Below are positions 30,303 through 38,629 of a DNA stretch of 64,000 nucleotides, in pieces. Origin of the DNA: Ornithinimicrobium pekingense DSM 21552 (GTDB lineage Bacteria > Actinomycetota > Actinomycetes > Actinomycetales > Dermatophilaceae); contig NZ_ATWJ01000002.1 of assembly GCF_000421185.1 (NCBI RefSeq), forward strand, positions 62,001 through 126,000, in the 5' to 3' direction. Below the pieces are notes generated by a model. It made no database searches and was not told where the DNA came from. It saw nothing but the letters and a program-made list of their open reading frames with translations. Numbering within the stretch: position 1 is the stretch's first letter; each line of letters opens with the position of its first letter. A program made the translations under genes and the position numbers.

Positions 30303-30354
30303 CTGTCACGGAGAGACCGTGACCGCCATGAGACCGAAGGAGGTGGGTTCACGC
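30303..30354 (+). promoter_or_regulatory. Structured 5' leader of rpsF (possible S6:S18 autoregulatory element)
   Basis: The leader contains a perfect 7-bp stem, GTCACGG (30305-30311) with CCGTGAC (30317-30323), and a 5-nt loop. The right arm and the following bases can instead pair with GGTGGGTTCAC next to the start codon (GTGA with TCAC, CC with GG, CC with GG). That would enclose the ribosome site GAAGGAGG (30336-30343). Two exclusive folds of this kind fit control by the S6:S18 complex, known to act on rpsF leaders in many bacteria. I cannot confirm the family consensus by eye. Confidence 0.4.
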
Positions 30355-30642
30355 ATGCGTCAGTACGAGCTGATGATCATCCTCGACCCCGAGACCGACG
30401 AGCGTAACCTCCAGCCCACGCTGGAGAAGATGCTGACCGTCGTGGGGAAGGAAGGTGGCTCCGTCGACGAGATCGACGTCATGGGACGTCGCCGCCTGGC
30501 CTACGAGATCAAGAAGCAGGCCGAGGGGATCTACGCGGTCGTCCAGATGACCGCCGAGCCCGCGACCGCCCAGGAGCTGGACCGCCAGCTGGGCCTGAAC
30601 GAGTCCGTCCTGCGGACCAAGCTGCTGCGCCGCGACGCCTGA
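30355..30642 (+). CDS. rpsF: 30S ribosomal protein S6
   Basis: The 95-residue protein begins [17 protein letters not shown] and carries [22 protein letters not shown] and [14 protein letters not shown], all typical of bacterial S6, which binds 16S rRNA with S18 in the platform of the small subunit. The ATG at 30355 follows GAAGGAGG. It starts the classical rpsF-ssb-rpsR-rplI block. Length is normal for the family. Confidence 0.97.
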   Translation: MRQYELMIILDPETDERNLQPTLEKMLTVVGKEGGSVDEIDVMGRRRLAYEIKKQAEGIYAVVQMTAEPATAQELDRQLGLNESVLRTKLLRRDA

Positions 30643-30703
30643 GCGTCGAGGCGCACACCCCCCGAGGACATTTCGAAGACCAACGGATCGAGGACGACCT
30701 GAC

Positions 30704-31318
30704 ATGGCCGGAGAGACCCCCATCACCATCGTCGGCAACCTGACGGCCGACCCGGAGCTGCGCTTCACCCCCAGCGGTGCGGCTGTCGCCAACTTCACCG
30801 TGGCGTCGACCCCCCGCCAGTTCGACCGCCAGGCCAACGAGTTCAAGGACGGCGAGACGCTGTTCATGCGCTGCTCGGTCTGGCGCGAGGCGGCGGAGAA
30901 CGTCTCCGAGTCCCTGACCCGCGGCGCCCGCGTCGTGGTGACCGGTCGTCTCGTCTCGCGCTCCTGGCAGACCCAGGAGGGCGAGAACCGCACCGTCATG
31001 GAGATGCAGGTCGACGAGATCGGCCCGTCGCTGCGCTACGCGACCGCCAAGGTGACCAAGGCCCAGCGCGGCGGCGGTCAGCAGGGCGGCTGGGGTGGCC
31101 AGCAGGGCGGTCAGCCCGCAGCAGGTGGCGCCTCCTCCGGCGGACAGCAGTCCGGCGGCTGGGGCGGCCAGTCCGGCGGGCAACAGTCCGGTGGCCAGGC
31201 CGCCGGCGGCCAGCCCGACTCCGACCCGTGGGCGACCGGCGGCCAGTCCGGCCAGTCCGGCCAGCAGGCCGGTGGTGGGTGGGGCGGCGCGCCGTCCTAC
31301 GACGAGCCCCCGTTCTGA
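30704..31318 (+). CDS. ssb: Single-stranded DNA-binding protein
   Basis: The 204-residue protein has an OB fold at residues about 3-115 ([60 protein letters not shown]) and a disordered Gly/Gln-rich tail with repeated GGQQSGG-type units. It ends in the acidic tip DEPPF, the contact point for replication and repair partners. GAGGA precedes the ATG. It protects single strands in replication; its place with rpsF and rpsR is conserved across Actinobacteria. Confidence 0.97.
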   Translation: MAGETPITIVGNLTADPELRFTPSGAAVANFTVASTPRQFDRQANEFKDGETLFMRCSVWREAAENVSESLTRGARVVVTGRLVSRSWQTQEGENRTVMEMQVDEIGPSLRYATAKVTKAQRGGGQQGGWGGQQGGQPAAGGASSGGQQSGGWGGQSGGQQSGGQAAGGQPDSDPWATGGQSGQSGQQAGGGWGGAPSYDEPPF

Positions 31319-31387
31319 TCCACTCCATACCCGAAGAACACCATCCCGAGCACAGCTCGGGCTCTCACGAAAGGGGAGAGCACCACG

Positions 31388-31624
31388 ATGGCCAAGCCCG
31401 TAGTGCGTAAGCCCAAGAAGAAGGCGAACCCGCTCAAGTCCGCGAAGATCGAGTCGATCGACTACAAGGACACCGCGCTGCTTCGCAAGTTCATCTCCGA
31501 CCGCGGCAAGATCCGCGCCCGTCGCGTCACCGGCGTCTCCGTCCAGGAGCAGCGCCGCATCGCCAACGCGGTGAAGAACGCCCGCGAGATGGCGCTGCTG
31601 CCCTACAGCAGCTCCGCCCGCTGA
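31388..31624 (+). CDS. rpsR: 30S ribosomal protein S18
   Basis: The 78-residue protein carries [51 protein letters not shown], the full S18 signature. It pairs with S6 on the platform of the 30S subunit. The Lys/Pro-rich N-terminus ([15 protein letters not shown]) lacks the zinc-binding Cys seen in the other S18 type (C+ form), so this is a C-minus, zinc-independent form. AAGGGGAG precedes the ATG. Confidence 0.97.
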   Translation: MAKPVVRKPKKKANPLKSAKIESIDYKDTALLRKFISDRGKIRARRVTGVSVQEQRRIANAVKNAREMALLPYSSSAR

Positions 31625-31650
31625 CCCCCGCGCCGCTAGAGGAGAAGCTG

Positions 31651-32097
31651 ATGAAGCTCATTTTGACGCAGCCCGTCTCGGGCCTGGGCTCCGCCGGTGA
31701 CGTCGTCGACGTCAAGGACGGCTACGCCCGCAACTTCCTGCTGCCCCGCAAGGTCGCCACCCCGTGGACCAAGGGCGGCCAGAAGCAGGTCGACGCGATC
31801 ACCCAGGGCCGCGCCAAGCGTGCCCTGAAGTCGGCCGAGGACGCCGCGGCGGCCAAGGACCGCCTGGAGGGCACCACGATCTCCGTGGCCGCCCGTGCGG
31901 GTCAGGGCGGTCGCCTGTTCGGCGCCGTCACCCCGTCGGAGATCGCCGACGCGATCGTCGCCGCCGGTGGCCCGCAGGTCGACAAGCGCCAGATCGAGGT
32001 CCCGACCCCGATCCGCTCCGTCGGCGAGCACCCCGTCCACGTGCGCCTGCACGAGGGCGTCTCCGCCGACCTCACCATCACCGTCACCGCCTCCTGA
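31651..32097 (+). CDS. rplI: 50S ribosomal protein L9
   Basis: The 148-residue protein begins [33 protein letters not shown], the L9 N-terminal signature that binds 23S rRNA, followed by a long connecting helix and a C-terminal domain ([41 protein letters not shown]). AGAGGAGAAG lies just upstream of the ATG. It ends the ribosomal block, and two hairpins follow. Confidence 0.97.
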   Translation: MKLILTQPVSGLGSAGDVVDVKDGYARNFLLPRKVATPWTKGGQKQVDAITQGRAKRALKSAEDAAAAKDRLEGTTISVAARAGQGGRLFGAVTPSEIADAIVAAGGPQVDKRQIEVPTPIRSVGEHPVHVRLHEGVSADLTITVTAS

Positions 32098-32102
32098 GGG
32101 AG

Positions 32103-32170
32103 GTGACCGGGCTCGCCCGGTCACGGTCGCTCCGGCCCCGGCCCGCCCTGTGCGGACCGGGGCCGGAGCG
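32103..32170 (+). terminator. Tandem hairpin terminator after rplI
   Basis: The first hairpin has perfect 10-bp arms GTGACCGGGC (32103-32112) and GCCCGGTCAC (32115-32124). The second has a 14-bp GC-rich stem (32128-32141 with 32157-32170) around a 15-nt loop. Neither has a U-run, as is usual for actinobacterial terminators. They separate the ribosomal block from the antiporter operon. Confidence 0.6.
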
Positions 32171-32213
32171 CGTCCGGTGCGAAGGGGCGTCGGTCGCGCC
32201 TGCCGGGCCCCGG

Positions 32214-32219
32214 TAGACT
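32214..32219 (+). promoter_or_regulatory. Candidate -10 box for the Mrp antiporter operon
   Basis: TAGACT lies about 45 nt before the GTG of mnhA and would give a leader that includes the ribosome site GAGGAGGG. No good -35 is visible. Confidence 0.45.
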
Positions 32220-32264
32220 GCTGGTTCAGCCAGCCGACAGCAGACCCGAGGAGGGCCCGCGCTC

Positions 32265-35189
32265 GTGACCGTCGCCATCCTCCTGCTGATGCACGTGGGG
32301 GCCGCGGTCCTGGCTCCCACCCTGGTCCGGGTCCTCGGCTCCCGGGCCTTCGCGGTCCTCGCCCTCGTCCCGGCCGGCACCGCCGCCTGGGCGGTCACCC
32401 AGCTGGCCGCGGCCGGCACGCAGGACCCCTACTCCGAGCGGATGTCCTGGGTCGACGACCTGGGCATGGACCTGGTCTTCCGCCTCGACACCCTGGCCTG
32501 GGTGATGACGCTGATCGTCTCGGGCGTCGGCGCGCTGGTCCTGGTCTACTGCGCCCACTACGTCGACGCCGAGGGCGAGGACAACGTCGGGCTGCTCGCC
32601 GCCTGCCTCGTGGCCTTCGCCGTGGCGATGCTCGGGCTCGTCACCGCCGACGACCTGCTGCTGCTCTACGTCTTCTGGGAGATCACGACCGTCCTGTCCT
32701 ACCTGCTCATCGGCTACCTGTCGACGAGCCAGGCGAGCACGCGCGCGGCCAAGCAGGCGCTGATCGTCACCACCGCGGGCGGCCTGGCCATGCTCGTGGG
32801 CATCGTCCTGGTGGGGCACGCCTCGGGCACCTACCGGATCAGCGAGCTGGTGGCCCACCCGGTCACCTCCCCCACGGTCACCGTCGGCATCGTGCTCCTG
32901 CTGGTGGGTGCCGTGAGCAAGTCGGCGCTCATCCCCTTCCACTTCTGGCTGCCCGGCGCCATGGTCGCCCCCACCCCGATCAGCGCCTACCTGCACGCCG
33001 CCGCGATGGTCAAGGCCGGCGTCTACCTCGTGGCCCGCCTCGCGCCGGGGTATGGCGACCTGCCGGCCTGGCAGGTCGTCGTGCTCGTGCTCGGCGGCAG
33101 CACGATGCTCCTCGGTGCCTTCCGGGCGACGCGGCAGAACGACCTCAAGCTGCTGCTGGCCTACGGCACGGTGAGCCAGCTCGGGTTCCTCATCCTGCTC
33201 CTCGGCTACGGCAGCACCGGAGCGACCCTGGCCGGCCTGACCCTGGTCGTGGCGCACGCGCTCTTCAAGTCCAGCCTGTTCCTGGCGGTCGGCACCATCG
33301 ACCACTCCACCGGCACCCGCGACATCCGCCGCCTGGTCGGGGTGCGGCAGCACATGCCGGTCCTGGCCTTCTTCGCCACCCTCGCGGCGATGTCGATGGC
33401 CGGGCTGCCGGTGCTGCTCGGGTTCGTGGGCAAGGAGGCCGCCGTGGCGTCGGTCATCCACCCGGCGGACGGCTGGTGGTCGCTGCAGGGCGCCGCCGCG
33501 GTGGCGGTCGTGCTCGGCTCGGTGCTGACCATGGCCTACTCCACCCGGTTCGTCTGGGGCGCCTTCACCGACGGCGCGCGCCCGCCGATGGGCAAGCCCA
33601 CCCCGCCGCGCTGGCACCCCCCGACGTGGGTCCTCGTGGGCGTCCCCTCGCTGCTCTCGCTCGGCGGCCTGGTCCTCGGGGTGACCTCCACCTCCCTGGA
33701 GAAGGTGCTCGAGCCGCACACCACCACCGTCACGCACGTCGCCGAGTCGCACGAGGTGCACCTCGGCCTCTGGCACGGGGTGGGCGCCCCGCTCCTGGTG
33801 TCGGTCGGCATCTGGTCCCTCGGCCTGGCCTGGTGGTGGGCCCAGGCCCGGCGGCCCGTCGAGGTGCCGGTCCCGCTCGTCCCCTTCGACGCGGGCCGCA
33901 GCTACCACCACCTCATGCGCGGTGTCGACCGGGTGGCGCTGGAGACCACGGGCTTCATGCAGCGCGGCTCGCTGCCGGTGCTGCTGGGCATCATCTTCAC
34001 CGTCGTGGTCGTGCTGCCCGGGGTCACGATGGTCGTCCGGGGGATCTCCTGGCCCAACGACGTGCGCTGGGCCGACTCCCCGGCGCAGGTGCTCACCGGC
34101 GCGCTCGTCGTCCTGGGCGCCTTCCTCGCCACGCGTGCCCGCCGGCGGCTGCGTGCCGTCTTCCTGGTCAGCGTGACCGGTTACGGCACCGCGATGCTGT
34201 TCCTGCTGCACGGCGCCCCCGACCTGGCCCTGACCCAGCTGCTGGTCGAGACCGTCACGCTGGTCGTGCTGGTGCTCGTGCTGCGGCGCCTCTCCGGCCG
34301 CTTCCCCGACGACCCCACGCGGCTGACCCGTCGGGTGCGGGCGCTGCTGGGCATCGCCGTCGGCACGACCGTCGGCGTGCTGGCCCTCGTAGCGGCGGGC
34401 TCGCGGGTGCACGAGCGTGCGGGGATCGGCCTGGGCCAGCGCGCCTACGACTACGGCGGCGGCGCCAACGTCGTCAACGTCATCCTCGTCGACGTCCGCG
34501 CCTGGGACACGATGGGCGAGCTCTCCGTGGTGCTCGCGACCGCGACCGGCGTCGCCAGTCTCATCTTCCTGCGTGACGACAACCTCCAGCGAGCCGCCCA
34601 GGGGCTGCTGCGCGCCCGCTCCCGGTGGGCCGGTGCCCGCGTCGAGCCCGACGCCGAGCCGGTGACCCCGTCGGGCACCTCGTGGATCGCCGGCACCGAC
34701 GTCCTCGACCCCGACCGTCGCTCCACGATCCTGGAGATCGTCACCCACCTGGTCTTCCACACGATCATGCTGTGGTCGGTCTACCTGCTGTTCTCGGGCC
34801 ACAACGACCCGGGCGGCGGTTTCGCGGCCGGCATCGTGGCGGGTCTGGCGCTGTGCCTGCGCTACCTGGCCGGCTACGGCGCCGAGCTGCGGGCGGCGCT
34901 GCCCGTGCGGCCCGCATCGCTCCTGGGCACCGGGCTGTTCATCGCCGCCGGCTCCGCCGGCCTGCCCATGCTGGTCGGCTCGCCGCCGCTGCGCAGCTGG
35001 GTCGCCGACGTCCACGTGCCCCTGCTCGGAGACGTCCACGTGGTCACCTCGCTGCTGTTCGACCTCGGTGTCTACCTTGTGGTGATCGGGCTGATGCTCG
35101 ACATCCTGCGCAGCTTCGGCTCCGGCATCGACGACCAGATCCGCACCGAGCGCGAGCAGGCCGCCGAGCGCGAGGAGGTGGACGCGTGA
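32265..35189 (+). CDS. mnhA: Mrp/Mnh Na+/H+ antiporter subunit A with fused subunit B
   Basis: The 974-residue protein is the large proton-pumping subunit, homologous to complex I NuoL: LYVFWEITTVLSYLLIGYL, SALIPFHFWLPGAMVAPTPISAYLHAAAMVKAGVYL and LLLAYGTVSQLGFLILLLGYG. From about residue 815 it continues as an MnhB domain (EIVTHLVFHTIMLWSVYLLFSGHNDPGGGFAAG), so A and B are one polypeptide and no separate mnhB exists. The GTG start has GAGGAGGG upstream. It exchanges Na+ (or K+) for H+ across the membrane and supports alkali and salt tolerance. Confidence 0.95.
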   Translation: MTVAILLLMHVGAAVLAPTLVRVLGSRAFAVLALVPAGTAAWAVTQLAAAGTQDPYSERMSWVDDLGMDLVFRLDTLAWVMTLIVSGVGALVLVYCAHYVDAEGEDNVGLLAACLVAFAVAMLGLVTADDLLLLYVFWEITTVLSYLLIGYLSTSQASTRAAKQALIVTTAGGLAMLVGIVLVGHASGTYRISELVAHPVTSPTVTVGIVLLLVGAVSKSALIPFHFWLPGAMVAPTPISAYLHAAAMVKAGVYLVARLAPGYGDLPAWQVVVLVLGGSTMLLGAFRATRQNDLKLLLAYGTVSQLGFLILLLGYGSTGATLAGLTLVVAHALFKSSLFLAVGTIDHSTGTRDIRRLVGVRQHMPVLAFFATLAAMSMAGLPVLLGFVGKEAAVASVIHPADGWWSLQGAAAVAVVLGSVLTMAYSTRFVWGAFTDGARPPMGKPTPPRWHPPTWVLVGVPSLLSLGGLVLGVTSTSLEKVLEPHTTTVTHVAESHEVHLGLWHGVGAPLLVSVGIWSLGLAWWWAQARRPVEVPVPLVPFDAGRSYHHLMRGVDRVALETTGFMQRGSLPVLLGIIFTVVVVLPGVTMVVRGISWPNDVRWADSPAQVLTGALVVLGAFLATRARRRLRAVFLVSVTGYGTAMLFLLHGAPDLALTQLLVETVTLVVLVLVLRRLSGRFPDDPTRLTRRVRALLGIAVGTTVGVLALVAAGSRVHERAGIGLGQRAYDYGGGANVVNVILVDVRAWDTMGELSVVLATATGVASLIFLRDDNLQRAAQGLLRARSRWAGARVEPDAEPVTPSGTSWIAGTDVLDPDRRSTILEIVTHLVFHTIMLWSVYLLFSGHNDPGGGFAAGIVAGLALCLRYLAGYGAELRAALPVRPASLLGTGLFIAAGSAGLPMLVGSPPLRSWVADVHVPLLGDVHVVTSLLFDLGVYLVVIGLMLDILRSFGSGIDDQIRTEREQAAEREEVDA

Positions 35190-35674
35190 GCCCCAACATC
35201 ACCACGATCGTCGTGGCCTCCGTGCTCGTCGCCACCGGCACCTACCTGTTCCTGTCGCGGTCCCTGGTGCGTGCCCTCATGGGCTTCCTGCTCCTGGGCA
35301 ACGGCGCCAACCTGCTCTACATCGTCGCCTCCGGGCCCGCCGGGGCGCCGCCGCTGGTCGGCAAGACCGAGGGGCCGATGGCCGACCCCGTGCCGCAGGC
35401 GCTGGTGCTCACCGCCATCGTCATCACCCTGGGGATGACCGCGTTCGTGCTGGCGCTGGCCCACCGAGCCCGACAGCTCTCCGGTGTCGACCTCGTCACC
35501 GACGACACCGAGTCGGCGCGCATCCACGCCCGGGCCGAGGCGGACGACACCGGCAGCCCCTCCGCCCGCGCGGTCTCCGACCAGATCGCGGCCGAGGGCG
35601 AGCGCACCGAGAGCCGCTACCACGACGGCGACACCGGGCGGCCCGCCCGCGGCGAGGACGGGGAAAACCGGTGA
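35186..35674 (+). CDS. mnhC: Mrp/Mnh Na+/H+ antiporter subunit C
   Basis: The 162-residue NuoK-like subunit has three helices: TTIVVASVLVATGTYLFLS, LVRALMGFLLLGNGANLLYIVAS and PVPQALVLTAIVITLGMTAFVLALAHRA. After these comes an extra hydrophilic tail of about 55 residues rich in Asp, Glu and Arg. The GTG overlaps the stop of mnhA, and GAGGAGGTGG lies upstream. It is coupled to mnhD by a 4-bp overlap. Confidence 0.93.
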   Translation: MSPNITTIVVASVLVATGTYLFLSRSLVRALMGFLLLGNGANLLYIVASGPAGAPPLVGKTEGPMADPVPQALVLTAIVITLGMTAFVLALAHRARQLSGVDLVTDDTESARIHARAEADDTGSPSARAVSDQIAAEGERTESRYHDGDTGRPARGEDGENR

Positions 35675-37224
35675 TCACCCCATACGCCTGGATGGTGCCG
35701 CTGCTCGTCGTCCTGCCGCTCGTCGGCGCGGGTCTGGCGCTGGCGGCGGCCGGCCGCACCTGGGTCCAGCGCGTCGTCAGCATGACGGTGCTCGGCTCGA
35801 TGCTCGTCCTCGCCGGCGTGCTGCTCTGGGCCGCCGACCAGGAGGGTGCGCAGGTCGTCTACGTGGGCGGGTGGATGCCGTGGGAGGGCATCGTGCTGGT
35901 GGTCGACCGGCTCGCCGCCCTGATGGTCATCGTCTCGACGACGGTCACGATGGGGGTCCTGGGCTACTCGATCGGCCAGGGGCGCAGCTCCTTCGACGAC
36001 GAGAGCGACGGGCACTCGCCCCTGCCCGTCTTCCACCCCTCGATCCTCGTGCTCGCCGCCGGGGTGACCACGACGTTCATCTCCGGGGACCTGTTCCACA
36101 TCTACGTCGGCTTCGAGATGCTGCTGGCCGCCAGCTTCGTGCTGCTCACCCTCGGTGGCACCGCAGAACGGGTCCGCGCCGGCACCACCTACGTGCTGGT
36201 CTCGCTGCTGTCCTCGCTGATCTTCCTCATCGCGATCAGCCTGGTCTACTCCGCCACCGGCACCATCAACCTGGCGCTGCTGGCCCAGCGGATCGGCGAC
36301 CTGCCCGGCGGCACGGTCGCGGTCCTGCAGCTCATGCTGCTCATCGGCTTCGCGGTCAAGGCGGCCGTCTTCCCGATGTCCGGGTGGCTGCCCGACTCCT
36401 ACCCCACCGCGCCGGCGCCCATCACCGCGGTGTTCGCAGGCCTGCTCACCAAGGTCGGCATCTACGCCATCATCCGCGTGCAGACCCTGCTCTTCCCCAC
36501 GTCCCGCTTCGAGGACCTGCTCCTGTGGGCGGCGCTGCTGACGATGGTCGTGGGCATCCTCGGCGCGGTCGTCCAGGACGACATCAAGCGGATGCTGTCC
36601 TTCACCCTCGTCAGCCACATCGGCTACATGCTCTTCGGGATCGCCGTGGGCAGCACGATCGGCCTGGCGGCGGCGATCTTCTACGTCGTGCACCACATCC
36701 TCATCCAGACCACGCTGTTCCTCGTGACGGGCCTCATCGAGCGCGTCGGCGGCTCCAGCGACACCGGTCGCCTGGGCGACCTGGCCCGGATCTCGCCGGT
36801 CGTGGGCATCCTCTTCTTCATCCCCGCGATGAACCTGGGCGGCATCCCGCCCTTCACCGGCTTCCTGGGCAAGGTCGGGCTGCTCCAGGCCGGCGTCGAC
36901 GACGGCAGCTGGCTGGCGCTGACCGTGGTGGTCGGTTCGGTGGTGACCTCACTGCTCACCCTGTATGCCGTCGCGCGGGTCTGGGGGCGCGCCTTCTGGT
37001 CGGAGAACCCTGAGGGGGTCACCGGCAGCGGCCCGGTCCGGGGCGGCCACCACGAGGCGCTGGGGCTGGGCGTGCTCGTGCCCACCTCCGCCCTCGTCGC
37101 CGTCACCGTGGGGCTGAGCGTCCTGGCCGGCCCGCTCTACGACGTCACCACGCGGGCCGCCGTGGACCTGATGATGCGCCAGCCCTACCTGGACGCGGTG
37201 CTCGGGGCGGGGGTGTCGCTGTGA
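35671..37224 (+). CDS. mnhD: Mrp/Mnh Na+/H+ antiporter subunit D
   Basis: The 517-residue NuoN/NuoM-like proton channel subunit has about 14 helices: FHIYVGFEMLLAASFVLLTLGG, IGFAVKAAVFPMSGWLPDSYPTAPAPITAVFAGLLTKVGIYAIIRVQ and QDDIKRMLSFTLVSHIGYMLFGIAVG. The conserved charged Lys in GFAVKAAVFP and the KxxYA-like Lys in LLTKVGIYA are present. It shares a GTG start overlapping mnhC. Confidence 0.95.
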   Translation: MITPYAWMVPLLVVLPLVGAGLALAAAGRTWVQRVVSMTVLGSMLVLAGVLLWAADQEGAQVVYVGGWMPWEGIVLVVDRLAALMVIVSTTVTMGVLGYSIGQGRSSFDDESDGHSPLPVFHPSILVLAAGVTTTFISGDLFHIYVGFEMLLAASFVLLTLGGTAERVRAGTTYVLVSLLSSLIFLIAISLVYSATGTINLALLAQRIGDLPGGTVAVLQLMLLIGFAVKAAVFPMSGWLPDSYPTAPAPITAVFAGLLTKVGIYAIIRVQTLLFPTSRFEDLLLWAALLTMVVGILGAVVQDDIKRMLSFTLVSHIGYMLFGIAVGSTIGLAAAIFYVVHHILIQTTLFLVTGLIERVGGSSDTGRLGDLARISPVVGILFFIPAMNLGGIPPFTGFLGKVGLLQAGVDDGSWLALTVVVGSVVTSLLTLYAVARVWGRAFWSENPEGVTGSGPVRGGHHEALGLGVLVPTSALVAVTVGLSVLAGPLYDVTTRAAVDLMMRQPYLDAVLGAGVSL

Positions 37225-37850
37225 ATCCTCGCTTCTCCCGGCGACGGGTCGCCTGGGGCTCGGTCGTCTGGCTGACGGCGGTGTGGGTGCTGCTGTGGGG
37301 TGCGCCGACGCCGCTGACCCTGGTGGGCGGCGTGCTCGTGGCGGTCGTCGTGCTGCTGCTCTTCCCGCTGCCGCGCGTGCGGGTGCGCTTCGTCGTGCGA
37401 CCGGCCGCCACCGTGCTGCTCTTCGCCCGGTTCCTGTGGGACCTGGTCAAGGCCTCCCTCGAGGTGTCCTGGCTCGCGGTCGCCCGGGGCCCGACGACCC
37501 GCGGGGCGGTCATGGACATCGAGCTGGCCGGTGACGAGGAGCTGCTGCAGACGATCACGGCCGAGATGGTCGCCCTCGTGCCCGGCACCGTGGTCATCGA
37601 CCTCGAGCCGCACAAGCGCCTGCTCACCCTGCACGCCCTCGACGTCACGACGCTGCGGCAGGCGCAGACGGTGCGTCGACGCGTCCTGGCGCAGGAGGCC
37701 CGGGTCCTGCGCGCCTTCCACCCCGACCCCAAATCCGTGCTCGACCCGCGCCGCCGGCCCGCGGTGCCGGCGCTGGCGCAGGTGCAGCCCGACGAGCCGC
37801 GCGGTCTGCGGCGGGCCGCGCACGACGTCGTGGCCGAGGAGGACGCATGA
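37221..37850 (+). CDS. mnhE: Mrp/Mnh Na+/H+ antiporter subunit E
   Basis: The 209-residue membrane protein has two or three N-terminal helices (GSVVWLTAVWVLLWGAPTPLTLVGGVLVAVVVLLLFP, AATVLLFARFLWDLVKASLEVSWLA) and a cytoplasmic domain (LQTITAEMVALVPGTVVIDLEPHKRLLTLHALDV), the standard MnhE pattern. The GTG overlaps the mnhD stop and its stop overlaps mnhF. Confidence 0.93.
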   Translation: MNPRFSRRRVAWGSVVWLTAVWVLLWGAPTPLTLVGGVLVAVVVLLLFPLPRVRVRFVVRPAATVLLFARFLWDLVKASLEVSWLAVARGPTTRGAVMDIELAGDEELLQTITAEMVALVPGTVVIDLEPHKRLLTLHALDVTTLRQAQTVRRRVLAQEARVLRAFHPDPKSVLDPRRRPAVPALAQVQPDEPRGLRRAAHDVVAEEDA

Positions 37851-38140
37851 CCCTGGACCTGCTCGAGAGCGTGCTCGCCTGGGCGATCGGCGGGCTGCTG
37901 GCCGTGTCGGCCCTGCTGGCCCTCATCCGCATCACCATCGGCCCGAGCGTGCTCGACCGGGTCGTCGGCTCCGACGTGCTCGTCTCGATCGTCGTCTGCT
38001 CCCTGGGCGCGCAGGCGGCGCTGACCGACGGCTCCTCCACCCTCCCGCTGCTCATCTCGCTGTCGCTGGTGGGCTTCATGGGCTCGGTGGCGGTGGCCAG
38101 GTTCGTCGCCCGCGACCGCGACCCGGAGGCACCCCGATGA
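37847..38140 (+). CDS. mnhF: Mrp/Mnh Na+/H+ antiporter subunit F
   Basis: The 97-residue protein has three helices (LAWAIGGLLAVSALLALIRI, VVGSDVLVSIVVCSLGAQAAL, LPLLISLSLVGFMGSVAVARFVA) and the conserved GPSVLDRVV motif. ATG start overlaps mnhE, and its stop overlaps mnhG. Confidence 0.93.
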   Translation: MTLDLLESVLAWAIGGLLAVSALLALIRITIGPSVLDRVVGSDVLVSIVVCSLGAQAALTDGSSTLPLLISLSLVGFMGSVAVARFVARDRDPEAPR

Positions 38141-38520
38141 CCTGGACGACCGTCGCCGACGTCGCGGGCCTGGTGTTCCTGCTGCTGGGGGCCGCGCTGT
38201 GCCTCGTCGCCGGGATCGGCCTGCTGCGCTTCCCCGACCTGCTGACCCGGATGCACGCGGGCACCAAGCCGCAGGTGCTGGGCGTGCTGCTCGTCATCGT
38301 CGGGGTGGGGCTGCGCACCCGCTCCGGTCTCGACGTGGGGATGCTGGTGCTCATCGGGGTCTTCCAGCTGCTGACGATCCCCGCCGGCGCGCACATGGTC
38401 GGCCGCGCCGGCTTCCGCACCGGCCAGGTGGAGCTGGCCGACATCCACCTGGGCAGCCGTGCCCGGCGCCTGCAGCCGGGGGCGGAGCAGCCCGTGGCGG
38501 AGCAGCCGGAACGGCCCTGA
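38137..38520 (+). CDS. mnhG: Mrp/Mnh Na+/H+ antiporter subunit G
   Basis: The 127-residue protein has three helices and the family motif GIGLLRFPDLLTRMHAGTKPQVLGVLLVIVG. It ends with a polar tail (GAEQPVAEQPERP). It closes the A(B)-C-D-E-F-G operon, in which every junction is a 4-bp overlap, so all subunits are translationally coupled. Confidence 0.94.
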   Translation: MTWTTVADVAGLVFLLLGAALCLVAGIGLLRFPDLLTRMHAGTKPQVLGVLLVIVGVGLRTRSGLDVGMLVLIGVFQLLTIPAGAHMVGRAGFRTGQVELADIHLGSRARRLQPGAEQPVAEQPERP

Positions 38521-38559
38521 GCCGGGTCGCGGGGCACCACGTGGTCGCCCTTCGGCGGT

Positions 38560-38585
38560 CGACATCGCCCACCTGGGCGATGTCG
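38560..38585. terminator. Bidirectional terminator between mnhG and the MATE gene
   Basis: A perfect 12-bp stem, CGACATCGCCCA with TGGGCGATGTCG, surrounds a 2-nt centre. It lies between two convergent genes and can end both transcripts. Confidence 0.7.
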
Positions 38586-38629
38586 GTCGCGCACGGGCGG
38601 GGTCGACCGCACGAGGGCGATGGCGCCGC

